Positions 43,165 to 51,470 of a stretch of 64,000 bases of DNA are shown one piece after another (position 1 is the first letter of the stretch; each line of letters opens with the position of its first letter). The position numbers and the translations under genes were made by a program. The notes under the pieces are model-generated. The model was not told where the DNA came from and did not search any database. It saw only the letters and a list, made by a program, of their open reading frames with translations. The stretch lies in NCBI GenBank assembly GCA_965248775.1, contig OZ252150.1, forward strand, positions 4,836,001 through 4,900,000, written 5' to 3'. This stretch comes from JBHHUI01 sp965248775 (lineage in GTDB: Bacteria; Chloroflexota; Anaerolineae; Anaerolineales; JBHHUI01).

Positions 43165-44316
43165 ATGAACCGGCTGTGGGTACGCCTTAGTCTGACCTTT
43201 TTCGGCATCATTGTCTTCGTGATCGTCCTGCCGCTTACTGTTGGCATATCCATACGCACATTTGGCCCCGACGAGAGCTACTTCTCTCGACGTTTCGGGG
43301 TATTCAGTTCTGGCAATGCGGAGGAGTTCCTTCACAATTTAGATAGCCCGGATGAAATTGGATCTCCCGAAGTTTTGGTCGTCCGGCGCTTACCCGGCCG
43401 TTTCGTGCTCGGAAACATATTTGCAACGCTGCTCGTCCTCTCTAGCGCGGCCCTACTGGCTGGTATTTTCATCAGCCGTGGACTGACTGCCCCGCTGAAT
43501 CAACTCGCTGAGGCAGCCCGCGCTATCGGGTCAAAAGAACTTACCCAACGGGTAGATGTAGGCGGCAGTAAGGAAATTCGAACGGTTGCGACAGCCTTTA
43601 ACGATATGGCCGTTGCATTGGAAAACGCCGAGCAATTACGGAGCAACTTACTTGCCGATGTTGCGCATGAGTTGCGCACCCCACTCACAGTTGTGCAAGG
43701 AAACCTGCGCGCCATCCTCGACGGCGTCTACGAGTTGGATAAAGAAGAGATCGCCCGGCTCTACGAGCAGACAAGACATCTCGCGCGGCTCGTGGATGAC
43801 TTGCACGAGCTGGCGCAGGCGGAAGCGCAACAACTCTCACTTGACATCGCTTCAATCGATGTGGGAGAACTTATTCGAGAATCCGCTGCTGCGTTCGATT
43901 CCATGATCAGTGATGAAGGCGTGTCCTTGCAGGTGGAGATTGAAGACAATCTGCCCTTCCTGTTCGCCGATCGGGCGCGCCTGGTGCAAGGGATTCATAA
44001 CCTGCTATCCAACGCACTGCGTTTCACACCCGCCGGTGGCTCTATCCGTGTGAAAGGAATTCGAGATTCCGGCTGCGTGAGTATTGCTGTGAGTGACACC
44101 GGCGTGGGCATCGATCCACAACATGTGGCTCACGTCTTTGACCGTTTCTATCGCAGCGACGAAGCGCGCAGTCGTGATTCGGGTGGTAGCGGGCTGGGCC
44201 TAGCAATTGTGAAAGCGATCGTCGAAGCGCAGGGCGGCAACGTAAAAGCAGAAAGTGCCGGGATGGGCAAGGGCAGCACATTTACGATCTGGATGCCGGG
44301 CTCAGACTCGGACTAA
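43165..44316 (+). CDS. Sensor histidine kinase with HAMP domain (second system)
   Basis: A 383-residue kinase with two transmembrane helices (about 8-28 and 83-104), a short extracytoplasmic segment of about 55 residues, a HAMP domain (about 105-158, RGLTAPLNQLAEAARAIGSKE) and the H-box ADVAHELRTPLT (His168). ATP-binding boxes are NLLSNALRFTPAGG, DTGVGIDPQHVAHVF and GGSGLGLAIVKAIVEAQGG. The short outer segment suggests sensing in or near the membrane, as with BaeS- or LiaS-like kinases that respond to envelope stress. The downstream MacAB genes fit that idea. Confidence 0.95.
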   Translation: MNRLWVRLSLTFFGIIVFVIVLPLTVGISIRTFGPDESYFSRRFGVFSSGNAEEFLHNLDSPDEIGSPEVLVVRRLPGRFVLGNIFATLLVLSSAALLAGIFISRGLTAPLNQLAEAARAIGSKELTQRVDVGGSKEIRTVATAFNDMAVALENAEQLRSNLLADVAHELRTPLTVVQGNLRAILDGVYELDKEEIARLYEQTRHLARLVDDLHELAQAEAQQLSLDIASIDVGELIRESAAAFDSMISDEGVSLQVEIEDNLPFLFADRARLVQGIHNLLSNALRFTPAGGSIRVKGIRDSGCVSIAVSDTGVGIDPQHVAHVFDRFYRSDEARSRDSGGSGLGLAIVKAIVEAQGGNVKAESAGMGKGSTFTIWMPGSDSD

Positions 44317-44344
44317 TCTGCACACCTTCACCAACGTTGCTGAA

Positions 44345-44380
44345 TTTATTCACAATTCTTACACATCGTTCTCTTAGAAT
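44345..44380 (+). promoter_or_regulatory. Activator-type promoter upstream of the 92-residue protein
   Basis: TTTATTCACA and ATTCTTACAC (to 44364) resemble the 10-base units of the box at 42420. A -10 TAGAAT is at 44375-44380, with no good -35, so the box replaces it. This pattern fits class II activation by the upstream regulator. Confidence 0.45.
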
Positions 44381-44424
44381 CAGGTCATATTACACGAATA
44401 CTATGCAGAAGAGAGGTGAATACA

Positions 44425-44703
44425 ATGGCAGATAAAGTTATCCACGAAGTGAAGTTTATCGAGACCGACGACGGCTACCGAGTCGAGATCAAGGGCGATA
44501 AAGAACAACTCAAGAAGATGTTCGACAAAGGGCGTGGCTTTGGCCCAATGGTGTTCTTTGCCCACAAGATGCGGCATGCGTCCAGGGGACGTGGCCCATG
44601 GGGACATAAACGAGGCTTTGGCCCTCCCTGGGCGTGGGACTGGCAGGACGAAGAGGAGCACGAACACGACCGCACTTCGGAGCAGCCACCCCAAAAGACC
44701 TGA
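44425..44703 (+). CDS. Small charged hypothetical protein
   Basis: A 92-residue cytoplasmic protein from ATG 44425 with RBS GAGAGGTG. The N-terminal half reads like two beta strands and a helix (VIHEVKFIETDDGYRVEIKGDKEQLKKMFDKG); the second half is rich in Gly, Arg, His and Trp (RHASRGRGPWGHKRGFGPPWAWDW) and ends in an acidic, His-containing tail. It is not recognised. The position after a two-component system and before a terminator suggests a member of its regulon. Confidence 0.6.
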   Translation: MADKVIHEVKFIETDDGYRVEIKGDKEQLKKMFDKGRGFGPMVFFAHKMRHASRGRGPWGHKRGFGPPWAWDWQDEEEHEHDRTSEQPPQKT

Positions 44704-44735
44704 AGCAAACGCAATAAACTTGAACGGACTTGAAG

Positions 44736-44767
44736 CACCCTCACCATTGGTGGGGGTGTTCTTCTTT
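44736..44767 (+). terminator. Intrinsic terminator
   Basis: A 10-bp stem (CACCCTCACC at 44736-44745 with GGTGGGGGTG at 44749-44758, one G-U) with a 3-base loop, followed by TTCTTCTTT. It ends the unit with the small charged protein. Confidence 0.7.
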
Positions 44768-44802
44768 GTTGCAAATCCAGATATTCTGCAGCTTGCGTTC
44801 AT

Positions 44803-44834
44803 AATTCCTCCATATTCTTCATCCAAAATATAAA
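44803..44834 (+). promoter_or_regulatory. Second copy of the 21-base regulatory box with -10 element
   Basis: Identical to 42420-42440 over 21 bases (44803-44823), followed 5 bases later by a -10-like TATAAA (44829-44834). It precedes the membrane protein gene at 44885 and the MacAB-like exporter behind it. Confidence 0.6.
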
Positions 44835-44884
44835 CGTTGTGCAAAGCGGCCGTCTTGTGCCGCAGTAAAATATGGAGATAGAAA

Positions 44885-45268
44885 ATGACAAAGAATAAAA
44901 GATTTAGTATCGTTCTGGTTTCGTTGCTGGCGATTGCATTACTTGCCGGCGGCACGTTTATTTCGTATCGGGTTGGGTTCAGCCAGGGGTACATTGCTGC
45001 TGCGGAAGCAGTGGGCGAAGATGGTTTCGCGGCCCTGCCGTTCGGCTTTGATCGCTTTGGCGACGAATTTGAGCGCGGTGAGCGTTTCGAATCTCCGTTC
45101 GACCGCGACGGATTCGGGCGCGGTGGCTTTGTACGTGGATTTGGCCGCGGACCCTTTATGCTGTTCCCGATTATCGGGTTTATATTTGTGCTGTTCGTGA
45201 TCGGTGCTGTTGTAGCAACTGTGTTCCTGCTGCGCCGCCGCAAGAACACTCCAGTAACAACCGAGTAG
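44885..45268 (+). CDS. Two-helix membrane protein with Asp/Gly/Phe-rich loop
   Basis: A 127-residue protein. Helix 1 (8-29) and helix 2 (about 92-116) flank an extracytoplasmic loop rich in Phe, Asp, Arg and Gly (FGFDRFGDEFERGERFESPFDRDGFGRGGF). The C-terminal RRRKN fixes the tail inside. Not recognised. It is the first gene behind the repeated regulatory box, followed by the exporter genes, so it may be an envelope-stress accessory. Confidence 0.65.
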   Translation: MTKNKRFSIVLVSLLAIALLAGGTFISYRVGFSQGYIAAAEAVGEDGFAALPFGFDRFGDEFERGERFESPFDRDGFGRGGFVRGFGRGPFMLFPIIGFIFVLFVIGAVVATVFLLRRRKNTPVTTE

Positions 45269-45274
45269 AATAGT

Positions 45275-45298
45275 GGGGCGCGCTTTAGAGCGCGCCTC
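45275..45298. terminator. GC-rich hairpin between the membrane protein and macA-like gene
   Basis: A 9-bp stem (GGGGCGCGC at 45275-45283 with GCGCGCCTC at 45290-45298, one G-U) and a 6-base loop. No T-run follows, so it may only attenuate or stabilise the transcript. Confidence 0.45.
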
Positions 45299-45337
45299 AT
45301 ATCCAGCCAACATCTTTGCACTGAGGCTTAATAAGTT

Positions 45338-47020
45338 ATGGCAAACGAGACGTCGCGAAAAAAGCGAGTAGTACCAGCCTGGCTCGTGGTGGTCGGTACC
45401 CTGTTTATCGTCATCATCACTGGCGTGCTGTTGTTTCGCATACTGTTACCGCAGCAGTGGCTGCAGATAACGGGGGGTGTGGACGAAGCTGGGGACGGCG
45501 AAGCGCCGTTTCAGATTGCTGAGGTCATTACCTTAACATCTGTAACCACAGCAGAAGGATCGGGCGTCGTGGAGCCGCTACAGCAGGCCACGCTTTCGTG
45601 GGAGACCTCCGGGCAGGTTGGTGGTATCCATGTGGCGATTGGTGACTATGTGGAAGCAGATCAGATACTTTTGAGCATCAACCCCACTAGCATTTCTCAA
45701 AGCATTATCCAAGCGCAAGTGGATCTGATTGAAGCCGAGAATGCGCTCGAAGACCTTGTGAATACAACTGCGCTTGAGGTCGCCAATGCGCAGAATGCCA
45801 TTGCGCTGGCACGTGAAAGCCTCGATGAAGCGCAGGACGACTATAACTCAGCGCTGAGTCCGGCCGGAGAAGCCCTCTACGATGCGGTAGCCGATGCCGA
45901 GTTGGCGTTGTATCAAGCGCGGACGACCGAACAACTCAACAATGTAAACTCGAGCCAGCAATCTCTCCCAAGCGCGCGCGTAGCAGCCGATCAGGCCTAT
46001 CGCGACCTGCAGGCGCTGCAGGCCATATGGGATGACGACGTTGGCAATCAGACGGAACTACTCAAGACACGGATCGAAAATGCTACGGCTGCCTTTGATT
46101 CCGCGCGAGCAAACCAGAATGCCATTGAGTTGCAAATTGAACTCGACCAGGAAACGCAGGCCGACACGGTTGCGAAGGCAGAAGAGATCCTGACCGACGA
46201 CGTTGCAAATCTCAACTTTGCATTGCTGGGTCCGGATGCTCTGAAAGTTGAAACGACAGCCACGGCGCTGACTCTTGCTAGAACCGAACTAGCGGATGCG
46301 AAAGAGAAGCTGACTGATTTGTTGGATGGTCCAGACCCAGACGACGTGCTTGCTGCCCAGGCTGCCATCCTTGGCGCACAGATGGCACTCGATGCGTTGT
46401 ACATCCGGGCTCCCTTTGCGGGAGAGGTGATCGATATCGGCTATCGCACCGGCGACCTGATCGGTACATCGCAGTTTGCAGCCATTGTTGCGACCACAGA
46501 CCAGTTGTTCCTCACAATGGAAGTGGACGAGATCAAGATTGCACCCATGCAGACTGGGCAAGCTGCCACACTTGAATTCGACGCTCTACCGGGCGTGAGT
46601 TTGATGGGCTTGGTGTCGCAGGTGGGCAAGCAGGGATTCTCTTCCGCCGGTATCGTGGTCTATAACGTAGATGTGACGTTGGTGGAGACGCATCCGCAGT
46701 TGCGACTCGGCATGACAGCCGAAGTACAGGTGGTAACGGATGTTTCCGACAGTGCACTGGCAATTCCGCTTGACTCCTTACGTTTCGACAACGAAGGCGA
46801 ATATGTGCTGAGCATCGGGCCGGGCGGTCAGACGCGTATCAACGTCATCACAGGTGACATTGTCGGCGAATATGCGGTGTTGCTCTCGGGAGATTTGGAT
46901 GAAGGCCAGCGCATCGTGATGGAAGCACGCACGAATACGGCGACCGGGTTCGGGCAGTTTGGGCCCGGCCGTGAAGATGGCCGAGGCGGGGGAGTGCGTT
47001 TCGGTGGCGACGGTGACTAA
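45338..47020 (+). CDS. MacA-like membrane fusion (HlyD/RND adaptor) protein
   Basis: A 560-residue adaptor with one N-terminal helix (about 12-36), a lipoyl/barrel-sandwich part (LSWETSGQVGGIHVAIGDYVEADQILLSI), a long coiled coil (about 120-330) and the returning lipoyl half (IRAPFAGEVIDIGYRTGDLIG), then a beta-barrel and a Gly-rich C-terminal tail. It pairs with the ATPase and permease that follow. In monoderm bacteria such adaptors work without an outer-membrane channel and help export peptides, lipids or lipoproteins. Confidence 0.9.
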   Translation: MANETSRKKRVVPAWLVVVGTLFIVIITGVLLFRILLPQQWLQITGGVDEAGDGEAPFQIAEVITLTSVTTAEGSGVVEPLQQATLSWETSGQVGGIHVAIGDYVEADQILLSINPTSISQSIIQAQVDLIEAENALEDLVNTTALEVANAQNAIALARESLDEAQDDYNSALSPAGEALYDAVADAELALYQARTTEQLNNVNSSQQSLPSARVAADQAYRDLQALQAIWDDDVGNQTELLKTRIENATAAFDSARANQNAIELQIELDQETQADTVAKAEEILTDDVANLNFALLGPDALKVETTATALTLARTELADAKEKLTDLLDGPDPDDVLAAQAAILGAQMALDALYIRAPFAGEVIDIGYRTGDLIGTSQFAAIVATTDQLFLTMEVDEIKIAPMQTGQAATLEFDALPGVSLMGLVSQVGKQGFSSAGIVVYNVDVTLVETHPQLRLGMTAEVQVVTDVSDSALAIPLDSLRFDNEGEYVLSIGPGGQTRINVITGDIVGEYAVLLSGDLDEGQRIVMEARTNTATGFGQFGPGREDGRGGGVRFGGDGD

Positions 47021-47735
47021 AGTCAATCAGAACGGCGATACAGAGCTCATCAAAATGCGCGATCTGCGCAAGGTCTATCGCATGGGTGCGACCGAGGTTC
47101 ATGCGCTGGCCGGCCTCGACCTGCTCGTGACCGAAGGCGAACTCCTTTCGATTATGGGGCCGTCCGGGTCTGGCAAGAGTACGCTCATGGCCATTATTGG
47201 TTGCCTGGATGTGCCGACGGAGGGCACGTACATCCTGGGCGATGAAGATGTGGGCGCGCTCAACGACAATCAGCTTGCCGAGATCCGCAGCCGGCGCATC
47301 GGTTTTATTTTTCAGCAATTCAATCTGCTGGCGCGCACATCAGCATTGGAAAACGTTATGCTGCCACTTGTTTACGCCGGTGTGCCGCGCCGCGAGCGCA
47401 AGGATCGGGCGATTGATGCTCTTAAGAAGGTCGGGTTGGGCGACCGCGTGAAACATAAACCAAACGAACTCTCAGGCGGGCAGCAGCAGCGCGTTGCCAT
47501 TGCCAGGGCGCTGGCGAACAACCCGAGCATCCTGCTGGCCGATGAGCCGACCGGCGCGGTGGACACGCACACCGGCGATGAAATCATGGCTCTCTTCCAG
47601 GAATTGAATGAGAATGAGGGCATCACGGTCTGCATCGTGACGCACGACCCCGAAGTGGCTACTATCACGCCGCGCGTAGTGTATCTGCGTGACGGCTTGA
47701 TTGAGAGCGACGGAGCACAGGACGTGTACAAATGA
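47004..47735 (+). CDS. MacB-type ABC transporter ATP-binding protein
   Basis: An ATPase of about 243 residues, LolD/MacB class. GTG 47004 is chosen because GGGGGAG lies 9 bases upstream; ATG 47055 is the alternative. Walker A GPSGSGKST, Q-loop FQQFNLLAR, signature LSGGQQQRVAIARAL, Walker B ILLADEPTGAVD and H-loop VTHD are intact. It overlaps the adaptor gene end and its stop overlaps the permease start (ATGA). Confidence 0.94.
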   Translation: MATVTKVNQNGDTELIKMRDLRKVYRMGATEVHALAGLDLLVTEGELLSIMGPSGSGKSTLMAIIGCLDVPTEGTYILGDEDVGALNDNQLAEIRSRRIGFIFQQFNLLARTSALENVMLPLVYAGVPRRERKDRAIDALKKVGLGDRVKHKPNELSGGQQQRVAIARALANNPSILLADEPTGAVDTHTGDEIMALFQELNENEGITVCIVTHDPEVATITPRVVYLRDGLIESDGAQDVYK

Positions 47736-48943
47736 GTGTGCTGGAAAATCTCCGCATTGCGCTTCGTGCGCTGGCGGCCAACAAATTGCGTTCCGCGCTG
47801 ACAATGCTCGGCATCATAATTGGTGTTGCAGCAGTGGTCGCGCTGATTGCTATCGGCAACGGCGTGACCGCCGATATCACTGAGCAGATTGAAGGAATCG
47901 GCTCTAACCTGATTTCTGTACTTCCCGGCACGTCAGCACGTTCCGGTACAGGTGTGTTGTTCTCGATAAGCGATTATGAAGCTTTAGAAAAAGACCTGGA
48001 CAATGTACGCGCGATCGCCCCGAGTATGGGCTCGACATTCCCGTTGACATTCGGCGAGGTAACTGAGAGCGTCTCCACGACCGGTACAGTGCCGGTCTGG
48101 ACGGAGATCAACAACAGCGAGGTCGAATTTGGGCGCTTCTTCACGCAAGGCGAGAGCCGCTCAGGTGCGCGCGTGCTTGTGTTGGGGGCCGATATTGCGG
48201 CCGATGTGTTTGACAAGCAGAACCCGCTTGGGCGTGAGGTTCGGTTGAGTAATACCCGGTTCGAAGTGATCGGGCTGCTGAAATCGTCTGGCGGTGGATT
48301 CGGGGCGCAGGACGATACGGCGATCATTCCACTGGAGGCTATGTACGATCTGCTCGGGAGTCGCGGCCTAGTGGATGGTGAGCACATCCTTTCGACAATC
48401 TCAATTTCGGCCACCGATTCGGAAGCGGCTTCAGATGTACTCGTACAAGTTGAGGACATCTTGCGGCGCGAGCATGGTCTGAAACCGTATGAAGACACAG
48501 ACTTCAATATCATCAGCCAGGAAGCATTCCTGGAAGCCTTTTCGGAAATCACGGCGACTCTGACAATATTTTTGGGTGCAATTGCGGGTATCTCGTTGCT
48601 TGTGGGTGGCATTGGCATCATGAACATCATGCTTGTCTCCGTCACCGAACGCACCCGCGAGATCGGATTGCGAAAAGCAGTGGGCGCGAAGAAACGTACA
48701 ATCATGACTCAGTTCCTAATCGAAACGATAACGCTCAGCCTGGTTGGCGGCTCGATTGGGATTGGTGTCGGTTATGGAATCGCCGCCAGTGTCCGATCCG
48801 CAGATTTAATTAATGCGCAGGTGGATGGCAATTCGATCCTGCTCGCATTTCTGTTCTCCGCGGCCGTGGGCATCTTTTTTGGAATATATCCGGCCAGCCG
48901 AGCTGCGTCTCTGCGGCCGATTGAAGCGTTGCGCTATGAATAA
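47732..48943 (+). CDS. MacB-type ABC transporter permease
   Basis: A 403-residue permease with the FtsX/MacB layout: one helix (about 20-42, MLGIIIGVAAVVALIAIGNG), a large extracytoplasmic MacB_PCD domain (about 45-270), then three helices (about 283-400) with GIGIMNIMLVSVTERTREIGLRKAVGAKK. It forms a mechanotransmission-type exporter with the ATPase and adaptor. The cluster of exported proteins that follows may include its substrates or partners; this is inference. Confidence 0.94.
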   Translation: MSVLENLRIALRALAANKLRSALTMLGIIIGVAAVVALIAIGNGVTADITEQIEGIGSNLISVLPGTSARSGTGVLFSISDYEALEKDLDNVRAIAPSMGSTFPLTFGEVTESVSTTGTVPVWTEINNSEVEFGRFFTQGESRSGARVLVLGADIAADVFDKQNPLGREVRLSNTRFEVIGLLKSSGGGFGAQDDTAIIPLEAMYDLLGSRGLVDGEHILSTISISATDSEAASDVLVQVEDILRREHGLKPYEDTDFNIISQEAFLEAFSEITATLTIFLGAIAGISLLVGGIGIMNIMLVSVTERTREIGLRKAVGAKKRTIMTQFLIETITLSLVGGSIGIGVGYGIAASVRSADLINAQVDGNSILLAFLFSAAVGIFFGIYPASRAASLRPIEALRYE

Positions 48944-48981
48944 GGCCGCGCCAAACAGGCAATGATTGCCAGGAGCTGAGA

Positions 48982-49842
48982 ATGGCGAAGAAGAAATGGA
49001 TCTTGTTGGTTATGATAGCGATTGTGCTTTCTGCTGTTGCATGCATCAGAGTCGCAGGCCGGCCGGGGTCGGGACGCTTTGCAGGCCAGGCTGAGGGTGG
49101 CCGCCCGGGAGATGGTCCCGGCGGCGAAGTCCGATTGAGTAATCCGCCGACGCCCGAAAACCCCGATATTTCTGCATATGCACTTATCGAGGTACCGGAA
49201 GGCGCACAGCGCACAGTCGATCCGTTACCACTGATCGATCTTTCAGAATACGTGGCCCTAATACCTTACGAAGTGACCATCCCCAATGTGACAACAGCCT
49301 CGGACTCTTCTTCTGCAGCGGCGAATGCGGCCTCCGCATCCAATCAATATGTCAGCCCATTGCTGGTTGCGCCGACGCCGGCCGCGCCCCCGCCCCCGGT
49401 GGTGGTAATTAGCGGTGCTGTCAGTGTTCCAAGCGGGCGGAACGCGGCTACCTGCATCATTCCGGGCGTGGGCGAATGCCAGGCGACAATGGACGCGGGA
49501 ACAGATATCCACCTAACGTGGACCTTCGAGCAGGACAGTACCTCACGTTTCGAGTGGTGGGATGCACAGATCGTTGTCACTCGCAATGGCGAAGCGTTTT
49601 TAGTACATTCCGCCGCCAATGGGCTAGAACGCTCCGGCCGCGCGGCGGACTCCGACGAGAAGTGGGTACTGCCGGTTGGGCAATCGGCCGAATTTCGAGT
49701 CGGTCTGGGGGATGTCGAAGCGGGCATCTACAGCGCCTATTTGCAAATGTGTCTGCGTAGCGAACCCTGTACTGCTGGCGGCGCGCGGACCCGAGTCGGT
49801 GGCGACACGATTCAATTCCTGATCGTGCAGCCACTTGGATGA
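48982..49842 (+). CDS. Uncharacterised lipoprotein
   Basis: A 286-residue exported protein with signal KKWILLVMIAIVLSAVAC (lipobox SAVAC). After a Gly/Pro-rich stretch and a low-complexity Ser/Ala linker with a poly-Pro run, the C-terminal 140 residues form a compact, probably beta-rich domain with four Cys (CIIPGVGEC and CLRSEPC), likely two disulfides. No family is recognised. It is the first of six consecutive exported proteins after the MacAB genes. Confidence 0.7.
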   Translation: MAKKKWILLVMIAIVLSAVACIRVAGRPGSGRFAGQAEGGRPGDGPGGEVRLSNPPTPENPDISAYALIEVPEGAQRTVDPLPLIDLSEYVALIPYEVTIPNVTTASDSSSAAANAASASNQYVSPLLVAPTPAAPPPPVVVISGAVSVPSGRNAATCIIPGVGECQATMDAGTDIHLTWTFEQDSTSRFEWWDAQIVVTRNGEAFLVHSAANGLERSGRAADSDEKWVLPVGQSAEFRVGLGDVEAGIYSAYLQMCLRSEPCTAGGARTRVGGDTIQFLIVQPLG

Positions 49843-49958
49843 TTAGGAACCGATTAATCTTTCTCCTGAGCGGGCGAAAGCTGCAACAATACTGCTAATC
49901 TTTTATGAAGTCGTCCTTAAAAGCGATTAAATGTCTAATTCAAAAGCAAGAGGAATTA

Positions 49959-50747
49959 ATGTCGAAAATAGGGTTGTCGAGATACTTGAGTACAGGTTTG
50001 ATCCTGGCAATGGTGAGTTCTGCCTGTATTGCATTAGGTGCACTGGAAGAAGCGGCCACACCGAGCGGGCAGATCACCGCAATACCGATCGAGCCGACGG
50101 AGGCGGCAACCGAGACCACCCTAGATGAAACAGAAGCTGAGCCTTCAGAAGAGGTTTCGGCCTCGGAAAGCGATGTGGATGCTTCGGAAAGTGAAGCGGC
50201 GGAAAGTGGCGGCCCAGTAACCTTCCAGATCAGCCAGGATGACTCTGAGGTTCGATTCCTGATCGATGAGATATTGCGTGGTGAACCGGCTACGGCGGTG
50301 GGAAGTACAAACCAGATTGTAGGTGAAATCGTAATTGACATCGCAAATCCCGCTGAAACACAAATCGGAGTCATCCAGGTTAATGCGCGCACGTTGGAGA
50401 CAGACGAGTTTCGCCGGAATAGAGTGATTCAGAACCGCATTCTTCTCACAGGCGCGTATGAGTGGATCAGCTTTGCGACGACATCAATCATCGGTCTGCC
50501 GGAGGCAGTTACGTTTGGTGAAGCCATCCCGGTCCAGATTGTTGGTGATCTGACGATCATCGGATTCGCAAACGCAGTTACATTCGATGGCACGTTGACA
50601 CCGGTGTCAGAAAGTCAAATCGTTGGTTCGCTCACGGCCGTTATTGAGCGCGCCGATTATGGTCTCCAAATTCCAAGTGTACCTATGGTGGCAGAAGTCA
50701 GTGAGGACGTGGTCCTGGAGTTCGACTTCACTGCCACTGCACAATAA
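49959..50747 (+). CDS. YceI-like lipid-binding lipoprotein
   Basis: A 262-residue protein from ATG 49959 with RBS AGAGGAATTA. The signal ends in lipobox SSAC. A Ser/Glu/Ala-rich linker (about 40-95) leads to a YceI-type lipocalin-like domain: FQISQDDSEVRFLIDEILRG, VVGSTNQIVGEIVIDIANP, VNARTLETDEFRRNRVIQNRIL and ERADYGLQIPSVPMVAEVSEDVVLEFDFTA. YceI proteins bind isoprenoids or amides in the cell envelope. Its stop is directly followed by the next gene's ATG. Confidence 0.88.
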   Translation: MSKIGLSRYLSTGLILAMVSSACIALGALEEAATPSGQITAIPIEPTEAATETTLDETEAEPSEEVSASESDVDASESEAAESGGPVTFQISQDDSEVRFLIDEILRGEPATAVGSTNQIVGEIVIDIANPAETQIGVIQVNARTLETDEFRRNRVIQNRILLTGAYEWISFATTSIIGLPEAVTFGEAIPVQIVGDLTIIGFANAVTFDGTLTPVSESQIVGSLTAVIERADYGLQIPSVPMVAEVSEDVVLEFDFTATAQ

Positions 50748-51470
50748 ATGAAAATGTCAAATTCGAAACTTTCGCGACGCCAATTCATTCGCACGAGTGC
50801 GACGGCTACAGCCGGGTTGGTCATCTCGGCCTGCGTCCCCGGCGGACCCAGCGAAGAATCGCAGACGACTGAGACGCAGCCGGAGTCGACTAAATCCGAA
50901 GAAGTGATCGAGACCGGCGACACCTTGGAGCACACGCCGCCACCAACAGCTGCCGAAGCCTCAATTGACGTTCCAACACTAGAGCCTACGCCGCAGTGTG
51001 ATCACCACAATCAAACCCGAGCGCAGGGCGAAGGTCCGTTCTACACACCCGATACACCGCAACGTACGAGTCTGGTTGAGAGCGGGATGTCAGGAGCGGT
51101 GCTGGTGGTGACTGGTCGCGTCTTAACCACGCGCTGCGAACCAATCGCGGGAGCTGTATTGGATTTCTGGCATGCGGATACGGTCGGTGAATACGATAAT
51201 ATCGGCTATCTGTTTCGGGGGCATCAGTTCAGTAACGAGGATGGTTCGTATAGATTGGAGACGCTATTGCCAGGGCTTTACACTGGCCGGACGCGTCACA
51301 TTCATGTTAAGGTGCAAGGCCAAAATACACGATTGTTGACGACTCAGATGTATTTTCCGGATGAAGCGGCGAATGAATCAGATGGTATTTTTCACCCGGC
51401 GCTGATAATGAGCGTGGAGGAAGGAGTCGCCGGACTGGACGCCAGTTTTGATTTCGTATTGGCCGCCTAA
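50748..51470 (+). CDS. Exported intradiol-dioxygenase-like protein
   Basis: A 240-residue protein with a Tat signal (SRRQFIRTSATATAG) and lipobox-like SAC, a Glu/Thr/Pro-rich linker, then an intradiol ring-cleavage dioxygenase C-terminal domain. Probable iron ligands are Tyr in EGPFYTP, Tyr in WHADTVGEYDN, and His in GRTRHIHVKV. Tat export fits a metal cofactor. Classical enzymes open catechol; exported relatives in Chloroflexota and Actinobacteria have no known substrate. It is coupled to the YceI-like gene without a gap. Confidence 0.85.
   Translation: MKMSNSKLSRRQFIRTSATATAGLVISACVPGGPSEESQTTETQPESTKSEEVIETGDTLEHTPPPTAAEASIDVPTLEPTPQCDHHNQTRAQGEGPFYTPDTPQRTSLVESGMSGAVLVVTGRVLTTRCEPIAGAVLDFWHADTVGEYDNIGYLFRGHQFSNEDGSYRLETLLPGLYTGRTRHIHVKVQGQNTRLLTTQMYFPDEAANESDGIFHPALIMSVEEGVAGLDASFDFVLAA

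Noticed and set aside
45338..48943. Calling the exporter a macrolide-resistance MacAB pump
   Set aside because: Only the architecture is MacAB-like; there is no outer-membrane channel and no evidence for drug export. A peptide or lipid exporter is equally likely.
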